Positions 35,186 to 43,662 of a stretch of 64,000 bases of DNA are shown here, piece after piece. Origin of the DNA: Thermoanaerobacterium sp. CMT5567-10. Lineage in GTDB: Bacteria > Bacillota > Thermoanaerobacteria > Thermoanaerobacterales > Thermoanaerobacteraceae. Within the stretch, counting starts at the first letter, position 1. Each line of letters starts with the position of its first letter. The stretch is taken from assembly GCF_030534315.2 (NCBI RefSeq), contig NZ_CP130558.2, forward strand, positions 2,656,501 through 2,720,500. Reading direction: 5' to 3'. The notes below the pieces were generated by a model that saw only the letters and a program-made list of their open reading frames with translations, was not told where the DNA came from and ran no database searches. The position numbers were made by a program, and so were the translations under genes.

Positions 35186-35475
35186 GGGGCAAAAAGTTTT
35201 TAATGATAAATTTGATATTAGGGTTGTTGGTTATTTCGCTAATAGTGTTTCCTCTTGTTACAATTAAAAATGCTGAGTTTGCTGGGGCAGATAACAGGGC
35301 AACAGAGGCTATCACTCAGGTAGACAAAAATTACAAACCATGGTTGAAACCGGTTTGGGAGCCACCAAGTGGAGAAATTGAGAGCCTTCTGTTTGCGTGT
35401 CAAGCGGCAATAGGCGCAGGATTTTTAGGATATTATATAGGTCTTGCGAAGGGGAGAAAAAATGCTAATAGATAA
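35182..35475 (+). CDS. cbiN: Cobalt transporter accessory protein CbiN
   Basis: A 97-residue protein with two transmembrane helices joined by an extracytoplasmic loop ([22 protein letters not shown]), ending [19 protein letters not shown]. CbiN is a short component that helps load cobalt onto CbiM. It overlaps cbiM by four bases and cbiQ by 14. Confidence 0.93.
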   Translation: MRGKKFLMINLILGLLVISLIVFPLVTIKNAEFAGADNRATEAITQVDKNYKPWLKPVWEPPSGEIESLLFACQAAIGAGFLGYYIGLAKGRKNANR

Positions 35476-36229
35476 TTATTCTTATACAAACAGGATGTAC
35501 AACGTACATCCTGTTGAAAAACTTTTATTTGCCTTTTTAACAATGATTTTGTGCTTTGTATTTGATATATATACAAACATTGCAGTAATTATTTTGATGT
35601 TTATGATAACTGTGTTAAAAGCAAAAATTCCAGGAAAAGTGTACATAAAACTTATGTTAATTCCATTTTCTTTTTTGATGATAAGTGTACTAACAATTAT
35701 CATCAATGTTATAGGTGATAAAAGTGCTGCATTAATAAGTCTTGATATTTTTGAGGTAACTTTAGGAATTACTCCGAAAGGCATTAGTACTGCTGTTATT
35801 TTGTTTTTTAGAACTTTGGCAGTAATATCTTGTTTATATTTTCTCGTACTCACTACTCCTGTAGTTGACATTATAGATATCTTAAAGAAATTGAAAATTC
35901 CTTTATTATTTTTGGAGTTACTACAGCTAACCTACAGACTGATATTTGTTTTATTTGATACCGCTGGGGAAGTTTATACATCTCAGAATTCAAGATTAGG
36001 ATATGCTACATTAGAAAATAGCTACAGGTCTTTAGGACTTTTAATATCTTTTCTTTTTATTAAGTCTTACAAAGATTCTCAGGATTTATATGTGGCTTTA
36101 GAAGCAAGGTGTTATAATGGGGAATTAAAAGTTATCAGTAAAGATTACAGATTTTGCTATAGAAATTTAATATATATTGTTTTGATAGAACTTGTTTTAA
36201 TAAGCACATCAATACTTTTAAGAAGGTGA
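35462..36229 (+). CDS. cbiQ: Cobalt ECF transporter transmembrane protein CbiQ
   Basis: A 255-residue ECF-T subunit coupling CbiM to the ATPase. The N-terminus NRMYNVHPVEKLLFAFLTM and the C-terminal cytoplasmic SRLGYATLENSYRSLGLL and VALEARCYNGELK (an A-R-G type coupling motif variant) are typical. ATG 35462 is preferred, with AAGGGGAG ahead; an in-frame ATG at 35444 lies upstream of that site. cbiO begins three bases after the stop. Confidence 0.92.
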   Translation: MLIDNYSYTNRMYNVHPVEKLLFAFLTMILCFVFDIYTNIAVIILMFMITVLKAKIPGKVYIKLMLIPFSFLMISVLTIIINVIGDKSAALISLDIFEVTLGITPKGISTAVILFFRTLAVISCLYFLVLTTPVVDIIDILKKLKIPLLFLELLQLTYRLIFVLFDTAGEVYTSQNSRLGYATLENSYRSLGLLISFLFIKSYKDSQDLYVALEARCYNGELKVISKDYRFCYRNLIYIVLIELVLISTSILLRR

Positions 36230-36232
36230 ACT

Positions 36233-37063
36233 ATGAAAGATCAATTTATATTAGAAGCGTTAGAAGTTACTTTTGAATATAGCGATGGTACAAAAGCTTT
36301 AGATGGCGTAAATATGTTGATAGAAAAGGGTAAAAAGACAGCAGTTTTGGGACCAAACGGTGCAGGTAAAACGACATTGTTTTTGCACTTCAATGGAATT
36401 TTAAAACCTAAATCAGGGAAAATATTGTATAACAGGGAAGAAATAAAATACAATCGTTCTGAACTCACAAAACTCAGGAAGAATGTGGGTATTGTTTTTC
36501 AAAATCCTGATATACAGCTTTTTTCTGCCAGTGTGTACCAAGAGATTTCTTTCGGTCCCATGAATTTAGATATTCCAGAAAACATAGTGAAAGAAAAAGT
36601 GGAAAAAGTAATGAAAAAAATGAAAATTATCGATGTGAAAGACAAGCCCACCCATTTTTTAAGCTATGGGCAGAAAAAAAGTGTCTCAATAGCTGATATC
36701 ATAGTTATGGAACCTGAAGTTATAATACTGGATGAGCCAACGGTTTATTTAGACCCTAATCATGTACAGGAGATTATGAGTGTGTTTGACAAATTGATTG
36801 AAGAGGGGAAGACGATCATTTTATCAACTCATGATGTGGATTTTGCTTATTCATGGGCTGACTATATATATGTCATGAAGAATGGAAAAGTTGTTGCAAA
36901 AGGTGAACCTGAAGTTATTTTTACTAACGTAGAAGAACTTGATTGGAGTGATTTAAGAAAGCCTATACTTCTGGAAATATATGAAATTTTAAAAGAAAAG
37001 GGAATCATAGATGAAAATAGTATACCAAAAAATATAGAAGAATTAAAGAAATATATAAAATAG
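36233..37063 (+). CDS. cbiO: Cobalt ECF transporter ATPase CbiO
   Basis: A 276-residue ABC ATPase. Walker A GPNGAGKTT, Q-loop VFQNPDIQLFSASVYQEISFGP, signature LSYGQKKSVSIADI, Walker B VIILDEPTVYLDP and H-loop STHDVDFAYSWAD are in order; the Q-loop FQNPDIQLF is typical of EcfA/CbiO. It powers cobalt import through CbiMNQ. No clear terminator follows, although TTTTGC/GCAAAA at 37083-37099 can form a small stem. Confidence 0.93.
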   Translation: MKDQFILEALEVTFEYSDGTKALDGVNMLIEKGKKTAVLGPNGAGKTTLFLHFNGILKPKSGKILYNREEIKYNRSELTKLRKNVGIVFQNPDIQLFSASVYQEISFGPMNLDIPENIVKEKVEKVMKKMKIIDVKDKPTHFLSYGQKKSVSIADIIVMEPEVIILDEPTVYLDPNHVQEIMSVFDKLIEEGKTIILSTHDVDFAYSWADYIYVMKNGKVVAKGEPEVIFTNVEELDWSDLRKPILLEIYEILKEKGIIDENSIPKNIEELKKYIK

Positions 37064-37363
37064 CTGCTGAAGTTTTGATAACTTTTGCCAAGTGCAAAAA
37101 GGAAACTTCGCTTATTTAACAAATACAAAAAGGCTTTTTTCCTTATTTTTATGAGGTAAAACATTTTTAAATTTCATGATACCAATAATTAATATAATTT
37201 AAACAACTTAATCATCAAAATATGCAAGTTATAATTTAGGTATTGCATAAAATTAACTAAAAATTAGTTATTGTAAGTTTGCTATTAAAAATATAAAATA
37301 AATGATGTGATGTGCTATATATTTGACTTTATTATAATTTATAATTTCTACTAAGGTGATATC
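37064..37363. other. AT-rich intergenic region before levR
   Basis: Three hundred bases, very AT-rich. A small TTTTGC/GCAAAA stem lies near its start and AAAAAGGCTTTTTTCC at 37128-37142. I cannot point to a convincing promoter or RNA motif for the regulator gene. Confidence 0.4.
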
Positions 37364-40159
37364 ATGAAAAGAATTGATAAAATAGAAAAATATTTAAAAG
37401 AAATGAAATGGACAATTGATGAATTAAGAGACCGACAGGGTTTGAGTACAGATGAAATAGCCCGAAATTTACATCTAGTTCGAACAAATGTTAGTAAAGA
37501 ATTAAATGAACTTGTTAGAAGGAACAAGGTTATAAAAATAAAAAAAAGACCTGTTCTTTATATTCATAGAGACATGATAGAGAAATTATTAAAAGATAAG
37601 ATATCCGAAGAAATAATTGAAGTAGATGACATTAAGCAGCTTATAAAAGAAGAAAAAGAACAAAAGATTGAGATGTCGCCGTTTGATTGTCTAATTGGCA
37701 GTGAAACCAGTTTAAAAAACCAAATAGAACAAGCAAAGGCTGCTATTTTATACCCACCTAATGGACTTCATTCTTTAATTATAGGTCAGACAGGCGTAGG
37801 AAAAACATTATTTGCAAATATTATGTTTGAATACGGTAAAAAAATTAAGAGATTTGATGATAATGCACCATTTGTAGCATTTAATTGTGCTGATTATTAT
37901 AATAATCCACAGTTACTTATATCTCAGATATTTGGACATGTCAAAGGAGCCTTTACTGGAGCAGATACTGACAAAGATGGGCTTGTAGAAAAAGCAAATG
38001 GAGGAATTTTATTTCTTGATGAAATACATAGATTGCCACCAGAAGGGCAAGAAATGATATTTTATTTTATGGATACAGGAACATATAATAAGTTGGGAGA
38101 GACGGAAAGAAAAAGAAAGGCAAATGTATTAATAATAGGTGCTACAAATGAAGACATAAATTCACATTTACTTAAAACATTTATGAGGAGAATTCCAATT
38201 ATAATTAATATACCATCTTTTGAAGATAGGCCATGCAGTGATAAAGTTGAAATGGTTAGATATCTTCTTTCTAAAGAAGCTCGCAGGGTGAATAAAAAAA
38301 TAAGTATTACTGAAGATGTTGTGAAAGCACTTATCGGCAGTGTAACTTATGGTAATATAGGACAGCTTAAATCAAACATACAGCTTATATGTGCAAGAGG
38401 ATTTTTAAATTTTATGGATAAAGAGAGCATAGACATTGACTTTAAAATGCTTCCATCTAGTATTAAAGAAGGTCTTCTAAACTTTAGAAATAAAAGAAAA
38501 GATATAGAAGAAATAAGTGATTTGGTAAACGGAAAATTGATTGTCACACCACATGATGACCGTATATTAATTAGTTTAAATCAGGATTTATCAGAACCAC
38601 CGTTTAATTTATATAAAATTATTGAAGATAAGATAAGTATTTTAAAAAGTGAAGGTATGGATGAACAAAGCATAAAAGAATTTATTGCTACTGACATAAA
38701 AATTCATTTAAAGGGATTTTATAAAAAATTTGAGGATACTAAAAATAAAAAAGAAAAATTGTTATCAGTGGTTGATGAAAATATTTTGGATTTTGCTAGT
38801 GAAATAAAAAAATTTGCTGAAAATAAATTAAAGAGAAAATACAGTGATAGATTTATATACGCATTAGGTCTTCATTTAAGTGCTTTGTTTAAAAGAATAA
38901 AAAATAATATGGTTATACAGTCATTTGATGTAAAAGATTTTCTTAAGTATAAACAGGAAGAAATTGAGACTGCCTTTGAGATAAAAAGTTTAATCGAGAA
39001 AAAGTACAATATAATTGTTCCTGATGCAGAAGTTGAGTATATTACCATTTTATTGGTAAATATCGAAGAAGAGAAAGATGCACATGTTGGAATAATAGTT
39101 GCTGCTCATGGGGATAGTACAGCAAGTAGTATGGTAAATGTTGCAACAAGTTTGTTGGGGGATCTAATGGGAGAAAAAAAGGTAGAAGCAGTTGATATGC
39201 CACTTAATATTAGCCCTAATGAAATATTAAAAACTATTATTGAAAAAGTAAAAAAAATAAATTCTGGTAAGGGAGTTTTGTTGCTTGTTGATATGGGTTC
39301 TCTTTGCAATTTTGATACAGTTATAACTGAACAAACAGGCATAAAAGTAAAAATTTTAGATATGGTATCAACACCTACATTAATTGAGGCAATAAGAAAG
39401 TCATATGCATACGATTTAGATTTAGATAGTATTTACGAATCTCTAAAAGATTTTAGAGGATATGCAACAGAAGTTAAAAACAACAATAGCAATAAGGAAA
39501 AAGCTATAATAACGATTTGTTCTAGTGGTCAAGGAACAGCTATTAAATTAAAAGAACTTGTAAATGATATAGTTACTAATATAACCGACGAAAAAATTAA
39601 TATTATTCCTGTTGGTATTAAAAATATGAAAAATGATTTATCAGAGATTAAAGATAAATATAATATAATTGCTTCCATAGGAATGAAAGATCCAAATCTG
39701 CCAGTACCATTTATATCTTTAGAAAGACTAATTGAAGATGATGGTGAAGAATTATTAAGAAAAATTGTATCTAATCATAGCATCAAAATTGTAAAGAAAG
39801 ATCAAGACATAGCAGTTAGAAATCTTTGCATGGATAGTTTAAATCAATTTTTAACATTTTTAAATCCAGAGAAGATTATAAATTTGTTAATAAGATTTTG
39901 TAATAGATTGGAAATAGAGTTAAATAAACAATTTAGCAATACAATGAAGATAAAACTAATTATTCATACTGGCTGTGCTTTAGAACGAATAATTATAAAT
40001 GATAGTATTAAATATAAAGATAGTGTATTGAATTTAAATAAAGATATAATAGAAAAAGTTAGAAATTGCAGTAAAATATTCTCAGACGCACTGAATATAA
40101 ATTTAATAGATGATGAAATTTATTTAATTGCTGAAATGTTGTGTGAGCAACAGTATTAA
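37364..40159 (+). CDS. levR: LevR-type sigma-54 activator with PRD and EII domains
   Basis: A 931-residue activator of a mannose-family PTS operon. An N-terminal winged helix DNA-binding domain (residues 1-65) is followed by an AAA+ domain with Walker A GQTGVGKT near 140, the sigma-54 contact motif GAFTGAD near 194 and Walker B GGILFLDEIHR. Then PRD1 with HLSALFKRI near 520, an EIIA-mannose-like domain with AAHGDSTASSM near 592, an EIIB-like domain with ICSSGQGTA, and a C-terminal PRD2 with IIHTGCALERII. Phosphorylation of the PRD histidines by the PTS tunes activity (family knowledge). The target promoter and repeats lie directly downstream at 40165-40304. Confidence 0.93.
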   Translation: MKRIDKIEKYLKEMKWTIDELRDRQGLSTDEIARNLHLVRTNVSKELNELVRRNKVIKIKKRPVLYIHRDMIEKLLKDKISEEIIEVDDIKQLIKEEKEQKIEMSPFDCLIGSETSLKNQIEQAKAAILYPPNGLHSLIIGQTGVGKTLFANIMFEYGKKIKRFDDNAPFVAFNCADYYNNPQLLISQIFGHVKGAFTGADTDKDGLVEKANGGILFLDEIHRLPPEGQEMIFYFMDTGTYNKLGETERKRKANVLIIGATNEDINSHLLKTFMRRIPIIINIPSFEDRPCSDKVEMVRYLLSKEARRVNKKISITEDVVKALIGSVTYGNIGQLKSNIQLICARGFLNFMDKESIDIDFKMLPSSIKEGLLNFRNKRKDIEEISDLVNGKLIVTPHDDRILISLNQDLSEPPFNLYKIIEDKISILKSEGMDEQSIKEFIATDIKIHLKGFYKKFEDTKNKKEKLLSVVDENILDFASEIKKFAENKLKRKYSDRFIYALGLHLSALFKRIKNNMVIQSFDVKDFLKYKQEEIETAFEIKSLIEKKYNIIVPDAEVEYITILLVNIEEEKDAHVGIIVAAHGDSTASSMVNVATSLLGDLMGEKKVEAVDMPLNISPNEILKTIIEKVKKINSGKGVLLLVDMGSLCNFDTVITEQTGIKVKILDMVSTPTLIEAIRKSYAYDLDLDSIYESLKDFRGYATEVKNNNSNKEKAIITICSSGQGTAIKLKELVNDIVTNITDEKINIIPVGIKNMKNDLSEIKDKYNIIASIGMKDPNLPVPFISLERLIEDDGEELLRKIVSNHSIKIVKKDQDIAVRNLCMDSLNQFLTFLNPEKIINLLIRFCNRLEIELNKQFSNTMKIKLIIHTGCALERIIINDSIKYKDSVLNLNKDIIEKVRNCSKIFSDALNINLIDDEIYLIAEMLCEQQY

Positions 40160-40164
40160 TATAA

Positions 40165-40204
40165 TGTATCAAAAAAGTGTATCAAAAAATCAAACAGTGT
40201 ATCA
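40165..40204 (+). promoter_or_regulatory. Upstream activator repeats for LevR
   Basis: Three direct copies of TGTATCA at 40165, 40178 and 40198, the first two spaced 13 bases and the last two 20, ending about 85 bases upstream of the -24 element. Direct repeats at this distance are what an AAA+ sigma-54 activator needs, and the levR gene ends six bases before them. Confidence 0.7.
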
Positions 40205-40230
40205 ATATATTTGATGATTTTATTTAAAGT

Positions 40231-40278
40231 AAAAGTTCTACCTTATAAATCACGGCTTATAAGGTAGAACTTTTTTAA
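40231..40278 (+). terminator. Terminator of levR
   Basis: An 18-bp perfect stem, AAAAGTTCTACCTTATAA (40231-40248) with 40257-40274, eight-base loop, T-rich end. It sits between the activator repeats and the -24/-12 promoter, within the looping interval. Confidence 0.9.
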
Positions 40279-40287
40279 TACACTTTT

Positions 40288-40304
40288 TTGGCATGATTTT
40301 TGCA
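40288..40304 (+). promoter_or_regulatory. Sigma-54 (-24/-12) promoter of the PTS operon
   Basis: TTGGCATGATTTTTGCA matches the TGGCAC-N5-TTGCA consensus at all invariant GG and GC positions. It starts about 43 bases before the IIA start codon and is preceded by the LevR-type activator gene and repeats. Confidence 0.9.
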
Positions 40305-40346
40305 ATTAAAAATATACGAAAATATAAATACAGGAGGGTATATATA

Positions 40347-40763
40347 TTGATAGCACTAATAATCGGAACACATGGGAAATTTTCAGAAGAATTAATTAAA
40401 TCATCAGAGCTTATTTATGGCAAACAAACGAATGTTGCAAGCATAACTTTTGAGGCAGGTGAAAGTATTGAAAATTTGATATCTAAATATAAAAAAGTAT
40501 TAAAAGAATTGAATACAACAGATGGTGCATTGTTTTTAGTTGACTTGTTTGGAGGAAGTCCATATAATGCTGCTATTGTTTTAGCAAATGAAAACGAAAA
40601 GATGGATGTAATTACAGGAGTTAATTTACCTATGTTGATTGAGGCATATGCTAGGAGATCGTCAGAGACTTTAGATGACTTGGTGGAACACCTGAAAGAA
40701 GCTTCAAAGCTTGGAATTAGAAATTTTAAAGAAAGTAAAAATTATTGTGAGGAGGAATTATGA
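40347..40763 (+). CDS. PTS mannose-family IIA component
   Basis: A 138-residue IIA domain. IALIIGTHGKFSEEL carries the phosphorylated histidine (His 9), and LFLVDLFGGSPYNAA is the family motif. Start is TTG 40347, six bases after CAGGAGGG; the frame runs upstream to an ATG at 40293 that overlaps the -24/-12 promoter and cannot be the start. It passes phosphate from HPr to IIB, and may also report PTS state to LevR. First gene of the IIA-IIB-IIC-IID operon. Confidence 0.9.
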   Translation: MIALIIGTHGKFSEELIKSSELIYGKQTNVASITFEAGESIENLISKYKKVLKELNTTDGALFLVDLFGGSPYNAAIVLANENEKMDVITGVNLPMLIEAYARRSSETLDDLVEHLKEASKLGIRNFKESKNYCEEEL

Positions 40764-41236
40764 TGGAAATAGTTCTAGCAAGAATAGATGATAGATTAAT
40801 ACATGGGCAAGTAGCAACATTATGGGCTAAGGAAACAAAATGTAATAGAATTATAGTTTGTAATGATGAAGTTGCAAATGACCAGTTAAGGAAAACACTA
40901 TTAATTCAAGTTGCACCACCTGGAGTTAAAGCAAATGTTTTAACGATTGAGAAAGCTATTGAAGTATATAAAAATCCTAAATACAATAGCTTTAAAGCTC
41001 TCCTTTTGTTTACAAACCCGACAGATGTATTAAAAATGGTAGAAGGGGGTGTAGATATAAAATCTGTAAACATAGGAGGTATGTCATTTAAGGATGGCAA
41101 GAAAATGATTACTAATGCGGTATCTGTTGATGAAAAAGATATTGAGGCTTTTAAAAAGTTACATGAAATGGGGATAGAACTTGAAATAAGAAAAGTTTCA
41201 TCAGATCCCAAAATTGACTTAATGTCAAAAATATAA
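40760..41236 (+). CDS. PTS mannose-family IIB component
   Basis: A 158-residue IIB protein. VLARIDDRLIHGQVATLW holds the phosphohistidine in DRLIHGQV; LLLFTNPTDVLKMVEGG and VNIGGMSF follow as in mannose, fructose and sorbose PTS systems. GAGGAGG precedes ATG 40760, and a second ATG follows immediately. It is translationally coupled to IIA by a four-base overlap. Sugar specificity is not readable from sequence. Confidence 0.92.
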   Translation: MMEIVLARIDDRLIHGQVATLWAKETKCNRIIVCNDEVANDQLRKTLLIQVAPPGVKANVLTIEKAIEVYKNPKYNSFKALLLFTNPTDVLKMVEGGVDIKSVNIGGMSFKDGKKMITNAVSVDEKDIEAFKKLHEMGIELEIRKVSSDPKIDLMSKI

Positions 41237-41256
41237 ATATTGGAGGAGGAAAATAG

Positions 41257-42021
41257 ATGAGTACGATACAATTAATACTGGTGATTTTGGTTGCTGCAAT
41301 TGCTGGAATTGGTAGTGTACTTGATGAATTTCAGACTCATCGCCCACTTGTTGCATCAACACTTATAGGTATTATCTTGGGTGATGTTAAAACGGGAATC
41401 ATTCTTGGAGGTACACTTGAAATGATTGCGCTTGGATGGATGAATATAGGTGCTGCGATGGCTCCTGATGCAGCGCTTGCAAGTGCTATCTCAACTATCT
41501 TAGTAATTGCAGGACATCAATCAATTGGAGCTGGTATTGCGATAGCAGTTCCAATTGCGGCGGCTGGACAAGTTTTAACAATATTAGCAAGAACAATAAC
41601 TGTATTTTTCCAACATAGGGCTGACATATATGCAGAAAAAGGAGATCTAAGTGGAATAGACAGAAACCATCTTATTAGTTTATTGATACAGGCGGCTCGC
41701 GTGGCAATACCTGTAGCATTAGTAGCTTCGGTTGCTGGTACCAGTGGAGTTAATGCAATGTTAAATTCTATACCAGAAGTAGTAACGAGGGGATTACAGA
41801 TTGCAGGAGGATTTATCGTTGTAGTAGGTTATGCAATGGTTATAAATATGATGGAAGCTAGATATCTGATGCCATTCTTTTTCTTAGGTTTTGTTATAGC
41901 AGCATTTACAAGCTTTAACTTGGTAGCATTGGGAATAATTGGTCTAGTAGCAGCAATTGTATATGTACAATTAAATCCAAAATATCAACAAATTGCAAGT
42001 GATGATTTAGATGAACTATAA
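41257..42021 (+). CDS. PTS mannose-family IIC component
   Basis: A 254-residue membrane subunit of the sugar channel. GSVLDEFQTHRPLVASTLIG and GTLEMIALGWMNIGAAMAPD near the start are the IIC-mannose signatures, with FFQHRADIYAEKGD in the cytoplasmic loop. About seven hydrophobic segments. TTGGAGGAGG precedes the ATG. It forms the translocation unit with IID. Confidence 0.92.
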   Translation: MSTIQLILVILVAAIAGIGSVLDEFQTHRPLVASTLIGIILGDVKTGIILGGTLEMIALGWMNIGAAMAPDAALASAISTILVIAGHQSIGAGIAIAVPIAAAGQVLTILARTITVFFQHRADIYAEKGDLSGIDRNHLISLLIQAARVAIPVALVASVAGTSGVNAMLNSIPEVVTRGLQIAGGFIVVVGYAMVINMMEARYLMPFFFLGFVIAAFTSFNLVALGIIGLVAAIVYVQLNPKYQQIASDDLDEL

Positions 42022-42050
42022 AAAGAAATTAGAAAGGAATGATTGTCATT

Positions 42051-42875
42051 ATGGAAGAAGCCAAAAAGAAATTAACTAAAAAAGACCTAATAAGTATGTT
42101 TATACGTTCTAATTTTCATCAAGGCTCCTGGAACTTTGAGAGAATGCAAGCATTAGGATTTTGTTTTGAGATGGTACCTATCATAAGAAGACTTTATAGT
42201 GGTGAAGAAAGAAAACAAGCAATTAAAAGGCATCTCGAATTTTTTAATACACATCCATATGTTACTGCACCTATATTAGGTGTAACAGCCGCAATGGAAG
42301 AAGAAAAAGCTAATGGTGCACCAATAGAAGATTCTACGATAAATGGTTTAAAAGTTGGTCTTATGGGTCCATTAGCTGGTGTAGGTGATCCTATATTTTG
42401 GGGAACAATAAGACCTGTATTTGCAGCACTAGGTGCTACTATAGCTATGACAGGTAATATACTTGGACCTATACTTTTCTTTGTCTTATTTAATGCTGTT
42501 AGACTTGCAGTAAGATGGTATGGTATAATGTATGGATATAAGCAAGGTGCTAATATAATAGCAGATATGCGTGGCAATAGATTACAGAAATTAACAGAAG
42601 GTGCAGCAATACTTGGATTATTTGTAATGGGTGCATTAGTTTCAAAATGGACCACGATAAATGTACCTGTAGTGGTTTCAAAAGTAGTTACTAACGGAAA
42701 GACTGTTACAACAACTGTACAAGACATATTAGATCAATTATTACCAGGACTTTTACCATTGTTGCTAACGTTTGCGACAATGTCACTATTAAAAAAGAAA
42801 GTCAATGCCATATGGATTATATTTGGATTTTTTGCAATAGGAATTTTAGGCTATGCTTTAGGGATACTTAAATAG
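42051..42875 (+). CDS. PTS mannose-family IID component
   Basis: A 274-residue membrane protein, second part of the sugar channel. LTKKDLISMFIRSNFHQGSWNFERMQALGF is the IID N-terminus, GLMGPLAGVGDPIFWGTIRP and WYGIMYGYKQGANI are conserved. Start uncertain: ATG 42051 is 13 bases after GAAAGG, while ATG 42039 is only one base after it. Hydrophobic segments are at the C-terminal end as usual. A long hairpin ends the operon just after it. Confidence 0.91.
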   Translation: MEEAKKKLTKKDLISMFIRSNFHQGSWNFERMQALGFCFEMVPIIRRLYSGEERKQAIKRHLEFFNTHPYVTAPILGVTAAMEEEKANGAPIEDSTINGLKVGLMGPLAGVGDPIFWGTIRPVFAALGATIAMTGNILGPILFFVLFNAVRLAVRWYGIMYGYKQGANIIADMRGNRLQKLTEGAAILGLFVMGALVSKWTTINVPVVVSKVVTNGKTVTTTVQDILDQLLPGLLPLLLTFATMSLLKKKVNAIWIIFGFFAIGILGYALGILK

Positions 42876-42885
42876 TTATAAATTA

Positions 42886-42930
42886 TACAATCATAACTAC
42901 ACGCTAGATGTGTGGTTATGATTGTATATT
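42886..42930 (+). terminator. Terminator of the PTS operon
   Basis: A 17-bp stem with one wobble pair, TACAATCATAACTACAC (42886-42902) and GTGTGGTTATGATTGTA (42910-42926), seven-base loop; the T-tail is short. Confidence 0.75.
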
Positions 42931-42957
42931 AGCTAAAATTAAGCAAGTACAAGTTAA

Positions 42958-43412
42958 TTAAGCATCGCCTGCTCCTGTTGTGTCTACCACATTGACACGA
43001 TATGCAGGTATGTGTCCAGAACCTGATGAATGTTTGTAATAGCAACCGTCTTGACCTAATGTCACCAATACAAGCTTGATTCCCATATTGTATAATATAT
43101 CGCTAGCTATTTGAATATTCGATTCACCAATTAAGAAATGCAATTCTTCTAAAGACAGCTTTGCTATATCTACATACTTTAATGGGAAAAACATTTCTTT
43201 TTTGGCTATTGTTTCGTCTTTTCACAGTGGCGGCCTCCAATTTGGATCGTAAGATATTATTTTATTTGTTTTGCTTGGCATATTTTAAAGCAGTTATGGT
43301 CGCACTTCTTGAAGGCTCATCTGTAAGAGATAGAGATCTAAATTCAGTTTTCTAATTCACCAGTAGGCGCAAAATTTATTGACAATTCGCCCAAAGCTAT
43401 AACGTCATACAT
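42958..43412 (-). pseudogene. Fructokinase (PfkB family) remnant
   Basis: On the minus strand the frame opens at 43412 with MYDVIALGELSINFAPTGE, a typical ribokinase-family fructokinase start, then soon hits stops. Further pieces appear in shifted frames (TALKYAKQNK, then SYDPNWRP), and a longer open piece (43194-42958) reads FFPLKYVDIAKLSLEELHFL and ends in the catalytic motif DTTGAGDA directly followed by a stop. Large internal parts and the C-terminus are missing. It faces the mannose-family PTS operon, so a sugar kinase may once have belonged to the same sugar use locus. Confidence 0.8.
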
Positions 43413-43576
43413 ATGAATATTTCCATAAATTATTTTTAAAAATTATAGTAAGCTTCTTTGGACATGTAAAATTTAGGTTTTATATCATAACAAAGTTTTT
43501 AAGACAAGCAAAACTAAAATAAAAGTTTTGTACTGTAACTTTTCCTAAATTTGTTAGACTAAATTTCCTAATTATA

Positions 43577-43605
43577 TTGACTCATGTAAATTTTATGTAT
43601 ATAAT
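43577..43605 (+). promoter_or_regulatory. Sigma-A promoter of gldA
   Basis: TTGACT (43577-43582) and TATAAT (43600-43605) with a 17-base spacer, 58 bases before the gldA start. Confidence 0.78.
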
Positions 43606-43640
43606 ATGTTATATATTTAACAAATTTTATATAACATATT
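43603..43640 (+). repeat. 13-bp perfect inverted repeat overlapping the gldA -10 box
   Basis: AATATGTTATATA (43603-43615) and TATATAACATATT (43628-43640), 12 bases apart. It begins in the -10 box and covers the presumed start of transcription, so it could be a repressor operator or a 5' mRNA hairpin close to the ribosome site AAGGAG at 43648. Confidence 0.65.
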
Positions 43641-43662
43641 TAAATTTAAGGAGTTGTTAACG

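Noticed and set aside
40293-40346. N-terminal extension of the PTS IIA protein from ATG 40293
   Set aside because: That ATG overlaps the -24/-12 promoter and lies upstream of the expected transcript start; TTG 40347 has a strong ribosome site and gives the normal IIA N-terminus.
42194-42727. Long minus-strand open frame (177 codons) opposite the PTS IID gene
   Set aside because: It is antisense to a clear IID gene, has low-complexity Thr/Ile/Pro-rich content, and no ribosome site. The same holds for other minus-strand frames such as 3371-3781, 15170-15736 and 52936-53445.
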